A stretch of DNA of 16,891 bases. Origin: Fen-999 sp964469455. GTDB lineage: Bacteria; Pseudomonadota; Gammaproteobacteria; Burkholderiales; Rhodocyclaceae. A program made the position numbers and the translations under genes. Shown here one piece after another: positions 5,257 to 12,873 of the stretch (within the stretch, counting starts at the first letter, position 1; every line of letters starts with the position of its first letter). The stretch covers positions 1 through 16,891 of the forward strand of contig CAYXZX010000045.1 in the NCBI GenBank assembly GCA_964469455.1. Reading direction: 5' to 3'. The notes under the pieces are model-generated. The model was not told where the DNA came from. It was given only the letters and a program-made list of their open reading frames with translations, and ran no database searches.

Positions 5257-7767
5257 ATGCCTCGCCCTTTTCTCTCGATCAAGTCACAGATATTCATCGC
5301 GCTGGTGATCGGCGTGTTGTTCACGTGGCTGTCCGTCGCCTATGAACTGAATCACAGCCGCAATACCTACCAGCGCGAAATCGAGCAGGCGACGATATTT
5401 CAGGCGCAGGCCTATGCCGAGAACGCCTTGGCAACGATCAAACGTCTGGATGAGGTCGTGCTCGACCTGCGCGATTACTGGACCGGCGATATGGAGCGGT
5501 TTGCCGAACTGGTACAGCGACGCAGGCAACATCTGGGCGACATCGCCTTTCAGGTCTCGATCATCGATGCCGAGGGTTATCTGGTCTACTCCAACCTGGC
5601 TGCCCCCAACGACCGCACTTACCTGGGGGAACGAGAGCATTTCCGCATCCACAAGGAACGCCAAGCCGATCAACTCTTCATCAGCAAGCCGCTGAAAGGA
5701 AAAGTCTCCGGCAAGTGGTCGATTCAGTTCACCCGGCCCATCTTCACCGACGGCCGGTTCGGTGGCGTTATCGTCGTCTCCGCCAGCCCGGAAACCTTTG
5801 CCACGTTTCTAGCGAAGCTCGGTTTGAGCGGACAGGCCAGCAGCACACTGGTGGCAGACAGTGGCTACATCATGGCCCATTACCCCGACAACGAGAACGT
5901 GCTGGGCAAGACCATCTCCGACGCGCCGTTCCTGGTGGCCGACGCCCCCGTTTCAGGCGCCTATTCGCGCTCTTCGCAGATTGACGGCATCGAGCGGACC
6001 TACGGTTTTTATCGCGTGCCCGAGTACGGGCTGCGTTTCGTCATTGGCCAGCCGGTATCCGAAGCGCTCCAGCCCTACTTTGGTCACCGCAAGACCGTCG
6101 TCGCGGCCGCCATCCTAACAAACGCTATCCTGGCGCTGCTGATCGGACTGCTGTCCCACTCACTGACTGCAAGAGCCGCCGCCGAAACAGAATTGACCCG
6201 GAGCCAGGCGATGCTTCGCTCGGCGATCGACACCATCGGCGAAGCCTTCGTCATCTACGACGAGCATGACCGACTGGCCTATTGCAACGAGCGGTACCTC
6301 GACTACTACCGAACCTCCGCCGACCTGCTGGTTCCCGGACGAACCTTCGAGGAAATCATTCGCACCGGAGCCGAACGCGGCCAGTACCAGGAAGCCATCG
6401 GCAGGGTTGACGAGTGGGTGGCCAGCCGGATGGCCGCCCATCTGAGCGGCAATTCTGACCTGATTCAGCCGGTCGCGGATGGTCGGTGGCTGCGCATCCG
6501 TGAGCGGAAGACACCCGAAGGTTATATCGTCGGTTTCCGCATCGACATCACGGAACTCTACAAAGCCAAGGAAGCCGCCGAAGTTGCCAACATTGCAAAG
6601 AGCCGCTTCCTCGCTACGATGTCCCATGAAATCCGCACGCCGATGAACGGCATTCTCGGGATGGCCCAGATGCTGCTCATGCCGACGCTGACCGAGCAGG
6701 AACGCCACGACTACGCGAGGACGATCCTCAACTCAGGGCAGACGCTGCTGTCCTTGCTGAACGACATTCTCGACTTGTCGAAGATCGAGGCCGAGAAGCT
6801 CGACCTGGTACCGACCGATACCGATCCAGGGCGCATCGTCACGGAAACCGCCGCCTTGTTCGCCGGTGCGGCCGAAGCCAAGGGACTACACATCGAAGCC
6901 GCGTGGCACGGCCCCCAGGCCCAGCTGTATCGCCTCGACGGAACGCGTGTACGGCAGATGCTATCCAACCTGATCAGTAACGCCATCAAGTTTACAGCGT
7001 CGGGCACCATTCGCATTGAGGCCGCCGAGGTCGATCGTCGTGGCGGCCAGTCCCTGCTGCAGTTCAGCGTGATCGACAACGGCATCGGCATTGCCGACGA
7101 TAAGCAGGTTTACCTTTTCAAGCCTTTCTCCCAGGCCGACAGTTCCATCACCCGGCAATTCGGCGGCACTGGGCTGGGCCTGTCGATCGTCCGCAGCCTC
7201 GCCAGAATGATGGGTGGCGACGTCGGCGTCGACAGTGAACCAGGCAAAGGCTCGACCTTCTGGTTTCGCATCCGTGCCGAACGAGGTGCCCTGGACACGT
7301 CGACCGAAACCTCGCCGATGCCGCCGCATGCCAGCCAGGTCGGCGGCACCATTCCGCCGCGACGTATGCCGCTGGCCGGGAAGGTGCTGGTAGTCGAGGA
7401 CAACGCCGTCAATCGCAAGCTGATCCTGGCCTTGCTGAAGAAGCTCGGCGTCGACGCGGCCTGCGTAGAAAATGGGCAGGAAGCCTTGGAAGTGCTAGAT
7501 GCCGACGACCGGCCCGACTTGGTGCTAATGGATATCCAGATGCCAGTGATGGACGGCATCACTGCCTCCGGGGAACTTCGCCGCCGCGATCGCGACGCCA
7601 CCCGGCCCCGCCTGCCCATCGTCGCCTTGACTGCTGGCGCGTTCGAGGACGACCGCAGGCGCTGCATGGAAGCGGGCATGGACGATTTCCTGACCAAGCC
7701 GGTGATGATCGATGAACTCGTCGCCATGCTCGAAAAGTGGCTGGCGCCGGCGGAAGCCGAAACGTGA
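5257..7767 (+). CDS. Hybrid sensor histidine kinase (Cache-like sensor, PAS, HisKA, HATPase_c, receiver)
   Basis: Membrane-bound sensor of a phosphorelay; signal and output are unknown. The 836-residue protein has transmembrane helices at about 11-29 and 281-299. The periplasmic segment between them (about 30-280) resembles Cache/PDC domains: SIIDAEGYLVYSN, GEREHFR, GKWSIQFTRPIF and GGVIVVSASPETF. A cytoplasmic PAS domain follows (about 318-432, ending GFRIDITE). The HisKA H-box SHEIRTPMNG carries H457. The HATPase N-box NLISNAIKF (571-579), G1 DNGIGI (607-612) and G2 GGTGLGLSI are intact. The receiver starts near 708, with acidic pair E714/D715, phospho-acceptor D759 in LMDIQMPVMDG, T792 and K814. 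No Hpt domain and no DNA-binding or GGDEF domain are present, and no response regulator lies next to it. The neighbour downstream is convergent, so the gene is probably monocistronic. No frameshift was seen. Confidence 0.95.
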   Translation: MPRPFLSIKSQIFIALVIGVLFTWLSVAYELNHSRNTYQREIEQATIFQAQAYAENALATIKRLDEVVLDLRDYWTGDMERFAELVQRRRQHLGDIAFQVSIIDAEGYLVYSNLAAPNDRTYLGEREHFRIHKERQADQLFISKPLKGKVSGKWSIQFTRPIFTDGRFGGVIVVSASPETFATFLAKLGLSGQASSTLVADSGYIMAHYPDNENVLGKTISDAPFLVADAPVSGAYSRSSQIDGIERTYGFYRVPEYGLRFVIGQPVSEALQPYFGHRKTVVAAAILTNAILALLIGLLSHSLTARAAAETELTRSQAMLRSAIDTIGEAFVIYDEHDRLAYCNERYLDYYRTSADLLVPGRTFEEIIRTGAERGQYQEAIGRVDEWVASRMAAHLSGNSDLIQPVADGRWLRIRERKTPEGYIVGFRIDITELYKAKEAAEVANIAKSRFLATMSHEIRTPMNGILGMAQMLLMPTLTEQERHDYARTILNSGQTLLSLLNDILDLSKIEAEKLDLVPTDTDPGRIVTETAALFAGAAEAKGLHIEAAWHGPQAQLYRLDGTRVRQMLSNLISNAIKFTASGTIRIEAAEVDRRGGQSLLQFSVIDNGIGIADDKQVYLFKPFSQADSSITRQFGGTGLGLSIVRSLARMMGGDVGVDSEPGKGSTFWFRIRAERGALDTSTETSPMPPHASQVGGTIPPRRMPLAGKVLVVEDNAVNRKLILALLKKLGVDAACVENGQEALEVLDADDRPDLVLMDIQMPVMDGITASGELRRRDRDATRPRLPIVALTAGAFEDDRRRCMEAGMDDFLTKPVMIDELVAMLEKWLAPAEAET

Positions 7768-7819
7768 AAGTCAGCTGCGGCCGGACTCCGCGTGGGCAAC
7801 AACGACCAACGGCAAAAGT

Positions 7820-7854
7820 AAAGAAAACCGGCCACCCTCGCGGGCAAGCCGGTT
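7820..7854 (-). terminator. Intrinsic terminator of the thiolase cluster (minus strand)
   Basis: AACCGGC (7826-7832) and GCCGGTT (7848-7854) pair over 7 bp, with a 15-base loop that can itself form CCC/GGG pairs (7835-7837 with 7842-7844). Read on the minus strand the stem is followed by TTTTCTTTACTTTT, a good T-rich tail. It begins 21 bases past the thiolase stop. On the plus strand no T-run follows, so it serves the hybrid kinase gene poorly if at all. Confidence 0.8.
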
Positions 7855-7875
7855 CTCGCCGGGATCAGGCAGGCC

Positions 7876-9063
7876 TTAGACGCGTTCCCAGATCGTCGTG
7901 ATGCCCTGGCCACCGCCGATGCACATCGTTGCCATGCCGTAGCGCCCGTTCACGCGAATCAATTCGTGCAGCAGTTTGGTGATGATGACGCCACCGGTGG
8001 CGCCGACAGGGTGACCCAGCGCAATCGCCCCGCCATTGGGATTGGTCTTGGCCGGATCGAGGCCAAGACCCCTGGCGACGGCAATCGACTGGGCGGCGAA
8101 GGCTTCGTTCGACTCGATGACATCCATCTTGTCGAGGGACAGGCCAGCCTTCTGCAACGCCACCTTGGTCGAGGGAATCGGTCCCTCGCCCATCACGTCG
8201 TTCGGCACCCCGGCGATGGCGTAGGCGACCAGGCGCGCGATCGGCTTGTGGCCGCCCGCGGCCGCCTTGGCGGCGTCGGCCAGGACCAGGAAAGCGGCGG
8301 CGTCGTTGATGCCGGAAGCATTGCCGGCCGTCACCGTGCCGTCCTTCTTGAACGCGGGCTTCATCTTGGCCAGCGTTTCCATGGTGGTGCCGGCCTTCGG
8401 ATGCTCGTCGGTGTCGAAGACGACGTCGCCTTTCCTGGTCTGAAACGTGATCGGCACGATCTGCGACTTGAAGCGTCCCTCGGCGAGCGCCGCTGCGGCG
8501 CGCTTCTGCGATTCGACGGCGAAGGCGTCCTGGTCCTCGCGCGTGATGCCATGCTTGACGGCCAGGTTCTCCGCCGTGATGCCCATGTGGCCCACGCCGA
8601 ACGGGTCGGTCAGCACGGCAACCATGGCGTCGATGGCCTTGGCATCGCCCATGCGCGCCCCGGCGCGCAGCGCCGGCAGCAGGTAGGCACCGCGCGACAT
8701 GACCTCGACACCGCCGCCAATGGCGAAGTCGGCGTCGCCGAGCATGATGGCCTGGGCCGAACTGACGATGGCCTGCTGCGCCGAACCACACAGGCGGTTC
8801 ACGGCGAAGGCCACGGAGTCCATGCTCATGCCACCCTGGATGGTGGCAACACGCGCGACATAGGCATAGCGCGATTCGGTCGGAATGCAGTTGCCGACCG
8901 TCGCGAAAGTCACCTGCTTGGGATCGACACCGGCGCGGGCGATCGCCTCCTTGACCACCAACCCGCCCAGTTCTGCCGGTTCCATGTCCTTCAGCGAACC
9001 ATTGAATGCGCCCACCGCACTACGGGCGGCGCTCAATACCACCACTTCCCTCTTGTCAGCCAT
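7876..9063 (-). CDS. Acetyl-CoA C-acetyltransferase (biosynthetic-type thiolase)
   Basis: Condenses two acetyl-CoA to acetoacetyl-CoA or cleaves it in reverse. The 395-residue length is typical of the PhaA/AtoB family. Active residues are present: nucleophile C92 in NRLCGSAQQA, H351 in GGAIALGHPVGATG, and C381 in CIGGGQG, together with SNEAFAAQS at 318-326. The ATG at 9063 is chosen over an in-frame TTG at 9069 because AGGAG sits 6 bases before the ATG. It is last in a minus-strand cluster, 21 bases after the AmpE/CobD-like gene, and is followed by a terminator. No acetoacetyl-CoA reductase or PHA synthase gene is adjacent. It could serve PHA synthesis, ketone-body or fatty-acid turnover, so a specific symbol (phaA or atoB) is not assigned. 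Confidence 0.93.
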   Translation of the reverse strand: MADKREVVVLSAARSAVGAFNGSLKDMEPAELGGLVVKEAIARAGVDPKQVTFATVGNCIPTESRYAYVARVATIQGGMSMDSVAFAVNRLCGSAQQAIVSSAQAIMLGDADFAIGGGVEVMSRGAYLLPALRAGARMGDAKAIDAMVAVLTDPFGVGHMGITAENLAVKHGITREDQDAFAVESQKRAAAALAEGRFKSQIVPITFQTRKGDVVFDTDEHPKAGTTMETLAKMKPAFKKDGTVTAGNASGINDAAAFLVLADAAKAAAGGHKPIARLVAYAIAGVPNDVMGEGPIPSTKVALQKAGLSLDKMDVIESNEAFAAQSIAVARGLGLDPAKTNPNGGAIALGHPVGATGGVIITKLLHELIRVNGRYGMATMCIGGGQGITTIWERV

Positions 9064-9069
9064 TTTCAA

Positions 9070-9074
9070 CTCCT
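9070..9074 (-). promoter_or_regulatory. Ribosome binding site deciding the thiolase start
   Basis: AGGAG on the minus strand, directly against the in-frame TTG (9069) but 6 bases from the ATG at 9063. It therefore selects the ATG. Confidence 0.8.
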
Positions 9075-9084
9075 GTTAGTGAAA

Positions 9085-10020
9085 TCAACCTGCCCAGCTG
9101 GCAATTCCCAGCAGAGTCAGCAGCAACAATGCCATCACCAGCGTTCGCCACACCAGCCCCACGGCACTTTGCATGAAATCGGCATCGGCATCCTCGCCCA
9201 CACCCAGTTCCGGGCGATCGCCAAGCCTGTCCTCGCTGCCGACGGGCATGCCCAGCCGCACACCCAGTGCGCCGGCACCGGAGGCGAGCAGTATACCGCT
9301 CGCCTCCTCCTTCCAGCGCGTGGCCTGCGTGCGCCAGCAAAACACCGCATCCTCGAAGTTGCCGACGATGGCGAACGAGGCCGCCGTCATGCGCACCGGC
9401 AACCAGTCGATGACGGCAAAGGCACGACGGGAGAACTCGCCAAACGGATCGTCCGCCGATCCAGTCCGGTCCTGCCACACCTGCGCGAAATGGCGCGCCA
9501 ACCGGTAAAAAACAGCGCCGGCCGGTCCGAGCAGGGCAAACAGGATCAAGGGTGCAAAGACATGGCGATGCGACGCGACCAGCGCCTCCTCGATCGCGAG
9601 GCGTGCCACCTCGCCGGAACTCAGGCGCCCGGCATCGATACCACGCCATTGATAGAGCAGTTGCCGCGCCTGGCCGATCTCGCCGGAACGCAAGGCCACA
9701 TGTATCGCCGTGTAGTGATGGCTGAACTGGCGGAAACCCATGGTCAGGTAGAGCACGGCAATCCCGAGGAGCAAGGCCAGCAGCCAGTTGCTCCAGAACG
9801 CCAGGGTCTGCGCCGCCAGCATCAGTATCGCAGGCAACGCCACGCCGACCAGCCAGGCCGCGATGCCGTGGCTGCGCTGGCCGGCATTGAAGCGGTCTTC
9901 CAGCAGCCGCGACCACTGTGTCAGGGCGTCATTGACCCGACCGATCGCCAGCGGCCTAAACTGTTCGATCATCAGCGCGGCAATGATGGCAAGAATGGTC
10001 ATGGTCGTGTCCGTCGGCAT
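9085..10020 (-). CDS. AmpE/CobD (CbiB)-family integral membrane protein
   Basis: A 311-residue membrane protein with hydrophobic stretches at about 7-20, 53-73, 75-95, 155-173 and 290-308. The VIDWLPVRMTAASFAIVGNFEDA segment (203-225) closely follows AmpE (VLDWVPVRLAGVVYALIG in E. coli), and the overall layout fits the AmpE/CobD superfamily. AmpE is linked to beta-lactamase signalling and CbiB/CobD to aminopropanol attachment in cobalamin synthesis. Neither role is supported here, since no ampD, ampG or other cobalamin gene is nearby. The start is uncertain: ATG at 10020 or at 10002 (product MTILAIIAALMIEQ). Neither has a strong Shine-Dalgarno, and the shorter form matches AmpE better. It lies 12 bases after the Nudix gene. 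Confidence 0.75.
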   Translation of the reverse strand: MPTDTTMTILAIIAALMIEQFRPLAIGRVNDALTQWSRLLEDRFNAGQRSHGIAAWLVGVALPAILMLAAQTLAFWSNWLLALLLGIAVLYLTMGFRQFSHHYTAIHVALRSGEIGQARQLLYQWRGIDAGRLSSGEVARLAIEEALVASHRHVFAPLILFALLGPAGAVFYRLARHFAQVWQDRTGSADDPFGEFSRRAFAVIDWLPVRMTAASFAIVGNFEDAVFCWRTQATRWKEEASGILLASGAGALGVRLGMPVGSEDRLGDRPELGVGEDADADFMQSAVGLVWRTLVMALLLLTLLGIASWAG

Positions 10021-10032
10021 TTGGCGGGCGCT

Positions 10033-10656
10033 TCAATCGCCACTCAGCAAACACCTGCGCAGATTGACCAGCATGCCGGCCGTGGCGCCCCAGATGTACC
10101 GTTCCTGCCACGGGACGGCCCAGTATTCGTGCACCGCTCCCCGAACCTCGACCCGATCTCGACGAAAATTGCCCGGATCGAGCAGGAAGGTCAGCGGCGG
10201 CTCGAAGACATCGGCCACCTCGAAATCATCGAGTTTGAGATCCAGCGGTGGCGTGACCAGGCCGACCACGGGTGTGATGGTGAAGCCAGTGCCGGTCTGG
10301 TAGCGGTTGAGCATGCCCAGAATCTCCACCTGTTGCCGGTCGAGACCCACTTCTTCCTCGGCCTCGCGTAGCGCGGTCGCCGCCGCCGATTCGTCGTGCG
10401 GCTCGCAACGCCCGCCCGGAAAACTCACCTGTCCGGCGTGATCACGCAAATGGTTAGTCCGCTGCGTCAGCAGCACGGTCAAGCCGCTGGCCCGGACCAC
10501 GATGGGAATCAATACGGCGGCCGGCATCAGGTCGGCATTCTCCCCAAGCAGGGTCTCGCCGAACCAGCCGTCGGGCGGCAGCGCGGCGCTGAAATCACCG
10601 GCCAGCCGGCTGCGCACCCAGTCAGCCGTCAGCGGCGGAACGACCACGCTGGTCAT
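10033..10656 (-). CDS. Nudix hydrolase, CoA pyrophosphatase (NudL-like)
   Basis: Probably cleaves CoA and its derivatives to 4'-phosphopantetheine (or acyl-phosphopantetheine) and 3',5'-ADP. The 207-residue product has the UPF0035/CoA-Nudix signature LLTQRTxxLRDHAGQVSFPGG (62-82), followed by the Nudix helix core REAEEEVGL (97-105). The glycine-to-glutamate spacing is the slightly altered form seen in this subfamily. The ATG overlaps the last base of the upstream protease stop (TGATG, 10658-10654), so translation is likely coupled. The next gene downstream encodes the AmpE/CobD-like protein, and the thiolase, also a CoA enzyme, is in the same run. Confidence 0.93.
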   Translation of the reverse strand: MTSVVVPPLTADWVRSRLAGDFSAALPPDGWFGETLLGENADLMPAAVLIPIVVRASGLTVLLTQRTNHLRDHAGQVSFPGGRCEPHDESAAATALREAEEEVGLDRQQVEILGMLNRYQTGTGFTITPVVGLVTPPLDLKLDDFEVADVFEPPLTFLLDPGNFRRDRVEVRGAVHEYWAVPWQERYIWGATAGMLVNLRRCLLSGD

Positions 10657-11321
10657 CAGAATCGCTTCTTGAGAGTCATGGTCTGGCCGTCGCGCTTCAT
10701 TTCCATGCGATTGAGAAAACTCATGCCCAGCAGCACGATCGGCAGATCCTGTTCATGCACGGCGGCATCGACCTGGTTCAGCATGACATCGCCGACCCTG
10801 ACCGAGTTGAGGGTGACTTTCCAGACCCGCGTCGGCCCGTTCGCCGTCATCGACATCCCGGGCTCGCCCTTGCGGAAATCGATGTTGGCATGGTCGGCGT
10901 CGGTCTTGCCCATGGCGATCAGGGTGGCGCCGGTATCGACCAGAAACCGCACGGGCGCGCCGTTGATGGTGCCGATCGTGTAAAAGTGTCCCTTGGGATC
11001 CGCAGTCAGTGAAACGCTCGCTGCTTCGCGCGCATCGTTACCAGCCGACACCGCGTGCTGCCCGACGGTCAACCGGTGTCGGCGGCCATCGACCTGGAAA
11101 TGGGCAACACCGTCTTCGATGGCCAGCAGCTTGACGCCCTCGGGCGAAGTGGCGCCGACTGGAATCGGCTGTGGCCGATTGCCGTCGATCACCACCAGCG
11201 CCTTGCCGGCGTAAAGCCCGACCAACGACACATCGGTGGCACGCGCCGATGGGACCCACCATCCCATCGCCGCCACGGCGATAAAATCGGCAAGCCGCAA
11301 CATCCTGATTTGATTAAGCAT
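10656..11321 (-). CDS. Retropepsin-like clan AA aspartic protease (TIGR02281-type), exported
   Basis: A putative periplasmic single-domain aspartic protease of 221 residues. A signal-peptide-like segment is at about 7-28 (MLRLADFIAVAAMGWWVPSARA, cut probably after ARA). The active-site loop is FLVDTGAT (127-133, D129), preceded by the family flap-like GHFYTIGTINGAPV. The C-terminal psi-loop counterpart is PIVLLGMSFLNRM (194-206). One Asp per chain implies a homodimeric active site. The start may be ATG 11321 or ATG 11303; the latter gives a cleaner signal peptide. Neither has a good ribosome binding site. The natural substrate is unknown. The gene heads the cluster with the Nudix, AmpE-like and thiolase genes and is divergent from the amidotransferase gene with overlapping ATGs. 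Confidence 0.88.
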   Translation of the reverse strand: MLNQIRMLRLADFIAVAAMGWWVPSARATDVSLVGLYAGKALVVIDGNRPQPIPVGATSPEGVKLLAIEDGVAHFQVDGRRHRLTVGQHAVSAGNDAREAASVSLTADPKGHFYTIGTINGAPVRFLVDTGATLIAMGKTDADHANIDFRKGEPGMSMTANGPTRVWKVTLNSVRVGDVMLNQVDAAVHEQDLPIVLLGMSFLNRMEMKRDGQTMTLKKRF

Positions 11322-12027
11322 GAAACCCGTCGCGATCTTTCGCCACGCTCCCGGAGAAGGCCCGGGCTATTTTGCCACATTCCTCGATGCCCACTCGGTG
11401 CCATGGACCCTGGTCGCCATCGACCGGGGCGAGATGGTGCCAGCGCTCGCCGACGCGTTTTCCGGCCTGTGCTTCATGGGCGGACCAATGAGCGTCAACG
11501 ACGATCTTCCCTGGCTGCCGCCCGCATTCGCGCTGGTTCGGCACGCCGTCGAGCGCGGCATCCCGTTGATCGGCCATTGCCTGGGCGGCCAGCTGATGAG
11601 CAAGGCGTTGGGCGGAACCGTCGCGAGAAATCCGGTGAAGGAACTCGGCTGGGGCGAAGTCAGCCGTGGCGACACGCCGGGCAATGTCGGTTCGGACTGG
11701 CTGGGTGACATCGAAACGTTCGAGGCCTTTCACTGGCACGGCGAAACCTTCGCCATTCCGCCCGGTGCCACGCGACTTCTCAAGAGCGACCACTGCGACA
11801 ATCAGGCCTTCGTCATGGGGCCGCACCTGGGCATGCAATGTCATGTCGAGATGACCGAGGCGATGATCCGGCAGTGGAACCTAGCCTGGGCCGAAGAAAA
11901 CGCGGTACCGGGACCTTCGGTGCAGCGGCCGGAGCAAATGTATGAGCGCATCGGCGCGCGCCTCGCCGCCATGCGCCTTGCCGCCGACCGGCTCTACGCC
12001 CGTTGGATATTGGGACTGAGCACCTGA
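11320..12027 (+). CDS. Class I glutamine amidotransferase-like protein
   Basis: A stand-alone 235-residue type 1 glutamine amidotransferase fold, of the type annotated as GMP-synthase-like amidotransferase. The triad is visible: C87 in GHCLGGQL, with H175 and E177 in MQCHVEMTE. The oxyanion-type loop FMGGPMSVND is at 52-61. No synthetase domain is fused, and no partner is adjacent. A role in gamma-glutamyl hydrolysis or transfer to an unknown acceptor is possible but not shown. The start ATG overlaps the divergent protease ATG, with no Shine-Dalgarno evident. A TAAAAT element at 11282-11287, inside the protease signal-peptide codons, could be its -10, but no good -35 is seen. It converges on the SDR gene with a 33-base gap lacking an obvious terminator. 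Confidence 0.9.
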   Translation: MKPVAIFRHAPGEGPGYFATFLDAHSVPWTLVAIDRGEMVPALADAFSGLCFMGGPMSVNDDLPWLPPAFALVRHAVERGIPLIGHCLGGQLMSKALGGTVARNPVKELGWGEVSRGDTPGNVGSDWLGDIETFEAFHWHGETFAIPPGATRLLKSDHCDNQAFVMGPHLGMQCHVEMTEAMIRQWNLAWAEENAVPGPSVQRPEQMYERIGARLAAMRLAADRLYARWILGLST

Positions 12028-12060
12028 CCGCCCCGCTCGCCATCCCGCACTTGCCGGCCT

Positions 12061-12813
12061 TCAGATCGCCGTCTGGCCCCCATCGATGACCAGGCTCGAG
12101 CCGGTCACAAACCTCGCTTCGTCCGAGGCCAGGTAGGCGACCGCGCCGGCAATCTCCTCGGGCCGGGCATGGTCGATCAGCGGTGAAAGACGCGCGAACA
12201 CGGGTAGTTCGGCATTGGCCGGCGGCGTCACGCCGCTGGTCATGGGCGTCAGCACCGATCCGGGGCAAACCGCGTTGACGCGCACGCCCCTCGCTGCGTA
12301 TTCGACCGCCAGCGCCTTCGACAGCATGAGCACCGCGCCCTTGGAAGCGCTGTAGGGTGTGCCGTAGGGCACGCCGACCATACCCGCCACGGAGGCGAAA
12401 TTGACGATGTTGCCTCGCGTTTCCAGCAGATGCGGGATCGCCGCCCGGCACATGGCAAACACGCCGTTCACGTTGATCGCGAACACCCTGGCCCACTCCT
12501 CGTCGGTCAGGTCGGTAAAGTGCTTGAACATGAGAACGCCGGCGATATTGCACAGGATGTCGAGCTTGCCGAAGCGTGCAACTGCCTCGGCGACAGCCTC
12601 GCGACAGGCCGCGCTGTCCCGCACGTCGAACACCCAGGGGATGACATCCAGCCCCTGATCGGCGAGCGCCTGTACTTCCTTGCGCAGCAGATCGGCATTG
12701 GCATCGCAGGCGAGAATGCGCGCGCCCTCGCCTGCCAGCCGCCGGGTGGTCGCCAAGCCTATCCCCGATGCCGCGCCGGTTACCAAAACTGCCTTGCCCG
12801 TGAATCGTTGCAT
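12061..12813 (-). CDS. Short-chain dehydrogenase/reductase (classical SDR, probably NAD-dependent)
   Basis: The 250-residue length and motifs are those of classical FabG-like SDRs: TGAASGIG (12-19) for the cofactor, NIAG (89-92), N115, S141, Y154 and K158 (YSASK), and the C-terminal GSSLVIDGG. The acidic D37 at the end of the second strand (ACDAN) favours NAD(H) over NADP(H). This fits an oxidising 3-hydroxyacyl-CoA or alcohol dehydrogenase role, but the substrate cannot be read from sequence. A strong GGAGG (12824-12820) lies 6 bases before the ATG. It is the last gene of the minus-strand run after the tandem MaoC hydratase (60-base gap) and may act on that enzyme's product. No terminator was seen after it. 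Confidence 0.93.
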   Translation of the reverse strand: MQRFTGKAVLVTGAASGIGLATTRRLAGEGARILACDANADLLRKEVQALADQGLDVIPWVFDVRDSAACREAVAEAVARFGKLDILCNIAGVLMFKHFTDLTDEEWARVFAINVNGVFAMCRAAIPHLLETRGNIVNFASVAGMVGVPYGTPYSASKGAVLMLSKALAVEYAARGVRVNAVCPGSVLTPMTSGVTPPANAELPVFARLSPLIDHARPEEIAGAVAYLASDEARFVTGSSLVIDGGQTAI

Positions 12814-12873
12814 GTCGAACCTCCGAATGATTGTCCAGAAAGGGAATGTTGGAAGAAAGCGGTTCGGGCGACG

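Noticed and set aside
7826..7854. Terminator for the hybrid kinase on the plus strand
   Set aside because: The stem is not followed by T residues in that direction; the tail is only on the minus strand.
9085..10020. Firm assignment as cobalamin enzyme CbiB/CobD
   Set aside because: The residues match AmpE at least as well, and no cobalamin gene or riboswitch is present in the window.
7966..10371. A plus-strand open frame of about 800 codons
   Set aside because: It lies entirely opposite the thiolase, AmpE/CobD-like and Nudix genes, has no recognisable domain, is rich in Arg/Gly/His/Gln as expected for antisense of GC-rich genes, and has no ribosome binding site.
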